Shown here one piece after another: positions 56,893 to 64,000 of a DNA stretch of 64,000 bases. The stretch is from positions 1-64,000 of the forward strand of contig MCFL01000053.1 in the NCBI GenBank assembly GCA_002102555.1, given 5' to 3'. The notes under the pieces are model-generated. The model was not told the origin of the DNA and did no database searches. It saw nothing but the letters and a program-made list of their open reading frames with translations. Every line of letters begins with the position of its first letter. Position 1 is the stretch's first letter. The stretch is from Catenaria anguillulae PL171 (Eukaryota; Blastocladiomycota; Blastocladiomycetes; Blastocladiales; Catenariaceae). Position numbers and translations under genes: made by a program.

Positions 56893-57481
56893 TCACAATC
56901 CATACTTTTCTTTGAGCTCCTTGAGCTCCTTTTCCCGGCGATCCAAGTCCATCTTCTTGTGTTGCTTCTTGGCCTGATAGTACAGAACCACCAAGTATCG
57001 ACCCTGCATGCTGTATCCTGAAAGGTGCTCACATGCGCTTTTGGCGTCGTAAATGTCCTCGTAAACGACAAAGGCAGTTCCCCTTGTTTCGGCGGCGTCA
57101 CCACTGCACCAAGAACAACGACAGAATGTTAGTAGAGAGGATCAACAGTGCAATGGAAATCAAGAAAGTCGGCAGAACCAGCCAAAAAAGGAATGCGAGC
57201 GCGTACATTCGAATTTGCCGAACCGCCCCGTACTTGCCAAACAAGGTATACATTTCCTCGGCCGTGACCTTGAACGGAAGATTGCGGACAAACAGGATGC
57301 GGTTGACTTCGGGTGGGAGTCGTGCCTATGCATGTTTGTGGGAGGCGATTTCAGCGTTGGGAATAGTCATGGTCAGACGGAATCAGGGCAAATGCGACTT
57401 AGCGCGGACAACGCATGCTAATGCTGCCTCTGCGCATGCGATACATACGACTGCTGTTGCTCTTGCTTGTAGTGATGCCAT
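56893..57481 (-). CDS. SF3B6: Splicing factor 3B subunit 6 (p14/SF3B14)
   Basis: Exons 57481-57449, 57325-57207 and 57103-56893 close exactly to 120 aa. The 11-codon first exon joins to [20 protein letters not shown], the conserved start of SF3B6. The RRM continues with [38 protein letters not shown] and [17 protein letters not shown]. The C-terminal helix [19 protein letters not shown] is also conserved. SF3B6 is part of the U2 snRNP SF3b complex, contacts SF3B1 and lies close to the branch-point adenosine. Its presence fits an intron-rich genome. It is divergent from MED31 with about 250 bp between starts. Confidence 0.97.
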
Positions 57482-57728
57482 TGTAGAGTAGCTTTTGGAA
57501 GGTTGGCCCAGTGAACCTGGAAGGCATTGCTCGACTTGAACTCATTCTGCAGGTCTCGTCTCGGAACTGTCACTTCAGGATCAGCGTGGAAAGCTATAGA
57601 TCGACGGCCTCTAGGCACTGATTTCAAAGCAGGCAAGAGATTTCGTTTACAAAAAAACTTGATGTGAATCTTGACACAGTCAATGCATTGGCCAATATCA
57701 ACCTTTCGCAATAGCGCTTCCGACAGAA

Positions 57729-58368
57729 ATGAGCGAATCGCCCGAAGACGCCAAACTGCGATGCGAAGCTGAGCTCGAGTTCATCTCCTGTCTCGCCAAT
57801 GTCTCATATCTTCATTGTGCGCCTCTTGCTCCTTTCCCACATGTGCCACCCAACACATTGCGTTGCTCAGGCTCACCAGCGCCAATGTCAACAGTCTTGG
57901 CCACCTCGGGATACTTTGCGAAACCCGAATTCCTCAACTACCTAAACTATCTTCTCTACTGGAAACGGCCGGAATACTGCCATTTGATCGTGTGCGTCCT
58001 CCCTCCCTTGTCCGCCCACCCAACTCGGGTCGTTGACGCTCAGGTGGCGCTAACAATACACAATCTGTGCCCTCGCGTATCTTCTCCCATGACGACGCAG
58101 ATACCCACAAGCGCTCTTCTTTCTGGAACGCCTCCAAGATCCGTCATTCCGGGCATCACTCTCGTCAATTGACGTGATCAACAGTATCCGCGCACGGCAG
58201 GTTGCGCATTGGCAGACCTATCGCAAGACCAACTTGTTGTTTTCGTTCACGTCCGGATCCAATGGAGCTGCTGCTGGGGATGCACCTTTGGCAACTACAG
58301 GAAACACGGCTGGATCAAGCCAAACCCCCCTGCCGCAAAATCATGGGCAACCGCAGGCGCCAATATGA
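57729..58368 (+). CDS. MED31: Mediator complex subunit 31
   Basis: Exons 57729-57816, 57895-57991 and 58101-58368 close exactly to 150 aa. The protein shows the whole MED31/SOH1 core: ELEFISCLANVSYLHFLATS, GYFAKPEFLNYLNYLLYW, KRPEY, YPQALFFLERLQDPSFR and VINSIRARQVAHWQTY. The C-terminal tail is Gly/Ala/Pro/Gln-rich and poorly conserved. MED31 belongs to the Mediator middle module and links activators to RNA polymerase II. Confidence 0.97.
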
Positions 58369-60308
58369 GGGTGATATGGGTATTTCTCAATACACATCTT
58401 TCATGTCCCATGAGCTTGAGTTGGTGCTGGCCCCATTGTCAGAGCTGCGCCGGTTGGTTAGCCGGGGCCGAGGTAATGAATGATGGTTGGAAATGTAGGT
58501 ACCTACAATGTGCAATGGTATTGCTTTTCTCGGGACATTGAGTCGGAGGCGGCAAGTTCCCTTTTGCCGATGCAAATGGACCTATTGTCATGTGACGGCT
58601 TAGTTAATTGACAGTACTTGACGAAATGTGAGTCAAGGCGCGTCATGGACTGACTGTGTTGCGACGATCCGTAAGTTGTGAATAGCTTTCGTTGCGTCGG
58701 CTGCTGCATACCACATTAGGCCATGCATTTTCCGCGTTCCTGATGCGACTGGCACAGTATGGTATGGGACCCTTTCAGTCGCAAGATGCGTGGGCGGACA
58801 CTGTACACCCTCAACTCGGCCAGGCCGCCTACAGACAAAATCCGTCGGCGACTTAGAGACACTGGTGAAATAGTAACTTGAGCCGCCTGCCTGAGAGCTC
58901 GATTGTTATCGATAGTACGCTGCAAGATTTATAGTTAGGTAAGAGTAGGTCCATAGTCCAAAGAGACCACAATGTGCAGGTGCCAGAGGACAGCCCTGGC
59001 CGATGGACTTTGCGCTTGGGCTCGTGAGGTAACGAAATGATTCGGCAGGGACGACATGCACTGAACTTTCGCCACGCCATAAAGAGATCGTAAGGATCTC
59101 CGAATGTGTAGCCTTCCCGGCCAACCCCGCCTTCCCTTCCGTCTTGGTTCTTGGGTGTGGTGCAAGAATTCAACGACTGCTGGCATCGTTCGCAAACCGC
59201 TCGCATTGCTACTGGTTACAGCGCTCGTCATCAATTGATTCGCCATTCTTCAAAATCTACGCTCAGCATCGCCCCCAGCGCTGGGTACATTGTGTGTCAT
59301 CCTTACTCTAGTAGACACCCGCCTGTACGTGCTTCGCCGCCGGGGCAATTGCTCACTCTACGTCATTTGAAGGTTACCCCTCGCTATCCAGTAAGCTCAG
59401 AGCCCAGTCACGCTTGACCACTGTTCCGAGCCGCTGAGGACACTTTCACCAAGTTCATCGGCTTTCACTTATTCTTGTCACAAAAGCGATCTCCCGTACC
59501 ACTTCGTAAGGACCAGACAAATAACATTCGCTTGTGCGTTGCCATGTGGCCTATTTCCTTTTCCCTGGGGCCAAACTTTGTTGTGGGTGGTCAAGTCTCG
59601 TCGTGAACCATCAACAAGGTGCGATTTTCATACACCTCCAGCACCTGCCAACATTTTCCCTTGCATGTCGTCCGTTCAATTCTCGTCCCCTCGTCACGTC
59701 TCAATTGCTCTTGTTTGTTCGCGATCAGTCATTCTGAGTCCAAATCGACCATGTTTGCCCATTTCCCTTCAGCCTTTTGGGTCATTCTGAATGTCCCAGT
59801 CAATCCTCAGAATGGCACACCATCCCCAGTCACCACCACCCGTTTTCGGTGATTGGCCGAGTGCGAGACTGATAAATGCTCTGTTTCTCCCGTCATCAAC
59901 CTGGGCCATCCCCAGGTATTTCACTTTCCACTTCCTTTCGACACATTTGTGCTTTGGAATCAATCCCAATAGTATGAGAAATTATTCTACCACTCCAGTT
60001 TGTACGACCTCATCAATCACCCGCATTATGCAAACCCTTCTCTCGCTCGTTCCGAGTCTACAAAATCTTCCTTACACGCGTCTCATTTCAATTTGACTTT
60101 GTGTCTGCATACATGGATTGCGAACTGCCCCAACATTTGCATTTTTTCCATGTCCACGTTGATCCGAGCTATTTAAGATGGAACTTAAACTGACTTCAGC
60201 GCATGCGCACTTTTTTGCAATCTACCAGACCGCATTCAGCGCCGCAAGGGTTTTGGCCCCGTCTCCATCATCTCTTTCATACCAGTCCAACTCACAGCAA
60301 AACATACA
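58369..60308. other. Long upstream region of the bZIP gene
   Basis: About 1.9 kb without a recognised gene. The last 340 bp hold several short upstream ORFs (listed separately), which suggests that at least this part is transcribed as a leader. Upstream of that I see no clear element. Confidence 0.4.
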
Positions 60309-60312
60309 ATGA
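59974..60312 (+). promoter_or_regulatory. uORF-rich 5' leader of the bZIP gene
   Basis: Upstream ATG-initiated short ORFs: 59974-60096 (40 codons), 60113-60193 (26), 60150-60176 (8), 60178-60312 (44) and one from 60203 that overlaps the main start out of frame. The 60178 uORF ends in a TGA that shares bases with the main ATG at 60309 (ATGA). Such leaders control translation of GCN4/CPC1/ATF4 regulators. The transcript start is unknown, so some uORFs may lie outside the mRNA. Confidence 0.5.
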
Positions 60313-61985
60313 ACCCAGCTCGTTTAACGCAAATTGAATCTCCCGAGTCTGGCGGTGCCAGCAGTTCAGGTGCAGATCCATTTCCTCTCCACCTGCCTTC
60401 GAGACCAGCTGTCTCCCGGCGTTGGCAATCACCAGGCAGCTTGAATCTTGATTCATCAAGCTTTCCTCGTTCGATCCGTTCGCAAAGTGAAGTGTATCTG
60501 CCCCGCTTTACTCTCGTACCGGTTTGACCCAGTCCTCATCAAGTCGCACGTTCTCTCCACAAGTCTATTCCCCAACCCGCACTCCGCCACCTCCTGTTGT
60601 TGTTCTCGCGATTCGCCCTTCCCTCAGTATTCGTCCCTCTTGTTTCCGTCCGACATTCGATCGCTGCCGCCGTCTCCCACGTCATCGACAAGCGAGTCTT
60701 GGTTCTTTGACAGTGACGACGAGTTTTCCAACATTGATCCTGCACCGAGCGAGATTTGCCTATGGACCCTCCCACCATGCAAAACACCCGCAGCTCCATG
60801 TCCCGAATGTGGATGGCAGGTTGTCGCTGCCGGCCAATTTCTCATGCGCCCCACCAGTGGTCGCTTCCCAGCCAGAGTCTTCTCATTACGGTATGTATGC
60901 CCACTCCCTGCGTCGCTTGCACTGTTTGCTTTGTGTCAAGATCTCATCCGATCACCTCACACGAAATTTGTCTCACCCCTCACCGATAGAGCATGTCTCG
61001 CCACCAACCGCGTCAGTGTTTCAACACCAACAACCGTCGCCTGTCTTCTTTTCCGTCGACCATATTGCCATTCCCTCGGCTACGAATTCAATCGTCAAGA
61101 CTCAGCAAGTAATCTGCCGCTGTTCCCCACCTTTCCGATCGCAATGGCTCCGCGGACAACAGCCAGTGTCCAAATGCTCTCATCCTCAGTTGTGCACCCT
61201 CATTCCCCACCCTACACTCCAATGGGTCCCAACGACCAGTACGCTGCGTACACGCCTATGACAGCGCACAGCACTCTGCACCAGCAATCGCCATTCCCGC
61301 GTCAGACTCGACCGCAAGCTTGCCCATGGATCCACGAGCATTCGCCGCTCTCGCATTCCCACCGCTCATTCCCAGCACCCCGTCTTCCATGCTCGTTCCT
61401 GAGACAAACTTGCAAGACCAAGCCGTGAGCGTGCTCTTGTCGCCAGTTTCTGGGTCGTCGTCGTACATGCCGTCTCCAGCAGCCATATCTGCAGCTTTTC
61501 CCAACCATGGATCCCCATCCAATAAGCCGTCACCGCCACCTCGTTCCCGATCGGCATCCAGATCATCAATGCAGTACATCCCAATCCTGCCATGTTCACT
61601 CTCCCCAACGTCCTCCCCCAAAGAGCTCTCGTCAAATCCCGTCCGCCGCCGCCACTCCACCACCTCCTCGTCGGCCTCCACATCCAACAAACCCTCACTC
61701 GCCGACGACCCAATCAAGCAAGCGCGTGCTGCTGCCAAACGCCAACGCAACACGGACGCCGCACGGCGGTCGCGTCTGAGGCGCAACAAGCGGCTGGACG
61801 AGCTCGAAGTCCGGGTGCACGAGCTCGAGGGCCGGAACCGCGAGCTGCGGTTGCGGGCCGCCGTGGCACAGGCAGACCGTGAGGCGTGCCAGGCAAAGGA
61901 GCGCGAAATGAAGGCCAGGGTCGCGTTTTTGGAGGAAAAGATGTTGCAGGTGTATCAGAGCAAGGCGGCGGCCGTGCAAGAGTAG
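60309..61985 (+). CDS. bZIP transcription factor, GCN4/CPC1-like (several apparent frameshifts)
   Basis: The C-terminal 75 residues are a clear bZIP: basic region AAAKRQRNTDAARRSRLRRN followed by leucine-zipper heptads (LDELEVRVHELEGRNRELRL). The KRxRNTxAARRSR pattern is that of Gcn4/Cpc1 regulators of amino-acid biosynthesis. Upstream, an acidic aromatic block (SESWFFDSDDEFSNIDPAPS) looks like an activation domain. An intron 60891-60989 (GTATGT...TAG) is likely. From ATG 60309 the best-looking protein passes from frame to frame at about 60520, 60620, 60780-60870, 61100 and 61285, always in the direction expected for single lost bases, and returns to the starting frame for the bZIP. The upstream gene model is therefore tentative; the bZIP itself is secure. 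Confidence 0.8.
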
Positions 61986-62656
61986 GTCGTTGTTTGGGCT
62001 TTCCGCACACTGGCGGTAGTGTTTGTATTCCCACCTCATGTGTTTTTCCCCACCTTTTTTCCTTCGTTTTTCGAATGTCTTGTTTTTCCTCCCTTCGCAC
62101 TCGACTGTCCAACATACTACCCCGCCGCGGACGAGCGGCATTTGGACGATCTATATCTTCACAACAATTGCTTTCGACTTCCATTCCTGGACGATAGCGC
62201 TTAAGTTTACAGTGTCCGGTTGCTGTGGGACCGGATCTCACAACCCAAGCACAACAGGGCAGTGCCAGCCAGCCATCATCGATCATCCATCGCCGCTCGC
62301 TCTTTGTTCCACTTGACCTGCAGACAAGATCTCATGCAAGAGGCAGGCGATTCTCCAGGAGCAGCCCATGGATAATGGATAGGTAACCAGCGATCAGTGT
62401 CGGTCACTGTCACTTCATACGGGAGAGTCATGGGCGGCGGAAGTTGTCGGCAGATCAAGAGATGTAGAGAGATAAAAATGAGACAGTGGGGCTGGTGAGT
62501 GGCAGAGATAACATCAGGTCTCTTGATCGGACCAATCACGTCGCTTGCACGTGCGAGATAAAGTCACACTTCCCATCGTCCCGCGCAATGCATGGGGATT
62601 CACACACGACGTCGGCCGTTTCCGCGAGCCACTCATGTCATGAGCAACAGAAGGCA

Positions 62657-62748
62657 TGACTCCGTCCTCCAGCCAGCCAGCCAGCAAGGGTCGACCGGTA
62701 ACCCCGCTCACAGACGCTGTGTCCCCGTCCAATCTTCAATCTTGACTC
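62657..62748 (+). promoter_or_regulatory. Two Gcn4-type TGACTC sites upstream of ARG1
   Basis: TGACTC occurs at 62657-62662 and 62743-62748, 238 and 152 bp before the ARG1 start. TGACTC(A) is the core site bound by Gcn4/Cpc1 bZIPs, and ARG1 is a classic target of general amino-acid control. Neither has the full TGACTCA, so binding is inferred. Confidence 0.5.
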
Positions 62749-62762
62749 GGATCAGCTCAGGG

Positions 62763-62768
62763 TATAAA
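62763..62768 (+). promoter_or_regulatory. TATA box of ARG1
   Basis: TATAAA lies 15 bp after the second TGACTC site and 132 bp before the ATG, a typical arrangement for a regulated amino-acid biosynthesis promoter. Confidence 0.5.
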
Positions 62769-62894
62769 GTGCAACGACCACCCGCCGGACTCCCTCCTCT
62801 CCATAAGGACCCCATCTCCATCTCATTGCATGCCTCCACCCTTTGCACTGTACTCGCACTTCTCCTTCAAGCACACCACGCCCAACCAACCACC

Positions 62895-64000
62895 ATGTCT
62901 ACCACCGCCACAAAGTCCAAGGGCCGCGTCTGCCTCGCCTATTCCGGGGGCCTTGACACGAGCTGCATTCTCGCTTGGCTGATCGACGAGGGCTTTGAAG
63001 TGGTCGCCTTCATGGCCGACGTTGGCCAGGAGGAGGACTTTGAAGCAGCGCGCGCCAAAGCACTCAAGGTCGGCGCCAAGTCGGTCCACATTGTCGTGCG
63101 TGCATTTCAGCGGTTCGGACTTGCTCTACCATGATGCGAGACTCACGTATTCCTACCTTCAATATCAACAGGACGTTCGCGAGCAATTTGTCAAGGACAT
63201 TGTCTACCCGGCCGTGCAAGCCAACGCCACGTACGAAAATGATTACCTGCTCGGCACGTCTCTCGCGCGCCCCATCATCACACAAGCACAAATCCAAGTC
63301 GCCAAGCTCGAAAAGTGCGACTACGTCTCGCACGGGTGCACGGGCAAGGGCAACGACCAGGTCCGGTTTGAGCTCGGGTACTATGCCCTGCAGCCGTCCA
63401 TCAAGGTCATTTCGCCGTGGCGCATTCCCGCATTCTACGAGCGGTTTGCTGGCCGTCAGGCGCTCCTCGATTACGCCGCACAAAAGGGCATTCCCGTTGT
63501 CCAAACCAAGGCAAAGCCCTGGAGTACCGACGAGAACTTGTACCATATTTCGTACGAGGCAGGTATTTTGGAGGATCCGGACGTGACACCGCCTGAGGAT
63601 ATGTGGAAGTTGACAGTGGATCCCAGCAAGGCGCCCGCGGCGGGCGAGTCGATTGCAATTGACTTTGTTGATGGCATTCCCGTGCACGTGGAGAACACGA
63701 CCGACGGGACGCATGTGCCGGCTGACAAGAGCAAGGCGGATCCGCTGGGCTTGTTCCTCTACCTCAACACGTTGGGCCGCCGCAACGGTATTGGTCGGTA
63801 CGTACACGTTCTCTACCCTCTTCCCCTCCCGCTCATGATCAGGCTCACGGTTGACTGACTTGATCACACCTTGGCTTCTTACTTGCAGGCTCGATCTTGT
63901 CGAAAACCGTTTCATCGGCATCAAGTCCCGCGGCTGCTACGAGACCCCCGGCGGCACCATTCTTATCAAGGCTCATCGCGACCTTGAAGGCCTGACAATG
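62895..64000 (+). CDS. ARG1: Argininosuccinate synthase, 5' part
   Basis: Exons 62895-63095, 63172-63797 and 63889 onward; the gene runs off the window. The ATP-binding P-loop-like motif is clear near the N-terminus (AYSGGLDTS), followed by [20 protein letters not shown]. Next come [12 protein letters not shown], the substrate-binding [22 protein letters not shown] and [15 protein letters not shown]. The last exon supplies [16 protein letters not shown]. All junctions restore conserved family sequence. The enzyme joins citrulline and aspartate with ATP in arginine biosynthesis. The upstream bZIP gene and TGACTC sites suggest amino-acid-responsive control. Confidence 0.97.

Larger units (their letters stand above)
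61986..62894. other. Intergenic region: bZIP 3' flank and ARG1 promoter
   Basis: About 0.9 kb. The right part contains the ARG1 regulatory sites listed separately. A CCAG tandem tract lies near 62671-62685. No gene seen. Confidence 0.5.

Noticed and set aside
1..64000. CRISPR arrays, bacterial operons, insertion sequences, transposon terminal repeats.
   Set aside because: No regular direct repeats with spacers, no transposase or reverse transcriptase motifs, and the genes are spliced eukaryotic genes.

Overview
The window is nuclear DNA of a fungus. The genes are split by short introns (about 50-125 nt) with GT-AG ends, donors mostly of the form GTRYGT (GTACGT, GTGCGT, GTATGT). Fungal-type orthologues are plain: RIO1, RAD4, NAD-dependent glutamate dehydrogenase, PEX3, PRI2, a BAR-SH3 RVS167/hob1 protein, SF3B6, MED31, a GCN4/CPC1-like bZIP and argininosuccinate synthase. 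Three features point away from Ascomycota and Basidiomycota toward a zoosporic, early-diverging fungus, most likely Blastocladiomycota: a FANCL gene, expanded families of polytopic and sensor-like membrane proteins, and a diverged ankyrin-like repeat protein. That placement is an inference from gene content, not a phylogeny.

Layout. 1-655: 3' end of a cytochrome b5-domain gene. 3.3-7.3 kb: large polyQ CCCH+PUF RNA-binding protein (minus). 10.2-12.3 kb: RIO1 kinase. 12.3-16.7 kb: tandem pair of about 10-TM proteins of unknown family. 17.0-20.2 kb: tandem pair of secreted Egh16-like proteins. 20.8-24.8 kb: a PPR protein and, divergently, a mitochondrial-type methionine aminopeptidase. 25.2-32.0 kb: four tandem paralogues of a candidate 7-TM receptor-like family. 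32.4-36.8 kb: two DNA-repair genes, FANCL and RAD4. 38.7-41.9 kb: GDH2. 41.9-42.9 kb: ankyrin-like repeat protein. 43.1-46.5 kb: divergent PEX3/PRI2. 46.8-52.5 kb: two Cache-like sensor paralogues on either side of the BAR-SH3 gene. 53-55 kb: unknown nuclear protein. 56.9-58.4 kb: SF3B6 and MED31. 60.3-64 kb: bZIP regulator with an uORF-rich leader, followed by ARG1 with two Gcn4-type TGACTC sites and a TATA box.

One property affects the whole right two thirds: many strongly conserved genes (GDH2, PEX3, FANCL, RVS167, MetAP, bZIP, two 7-TM paralogues) read correctly only if single bases are added back, almost always inside runs of the same base. In GDH2, PEX3 and several others the bookkeeping closes exactly: the required additions make every exon phase fit. 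I read this as base-calling/consensus loss in homopolymers, not as decay of so many core genes, so gene models from 23 kb onward should be treated with this in mind.

The most novel material is the set of unrecognised membrane families (12-17 kb and 25-32 kb) and the paired Cache-like receptors that lack any visible output domain. The most testable regulatory idea is GCN4-style translational control of the bZIP gene next to its likely target ARG1.
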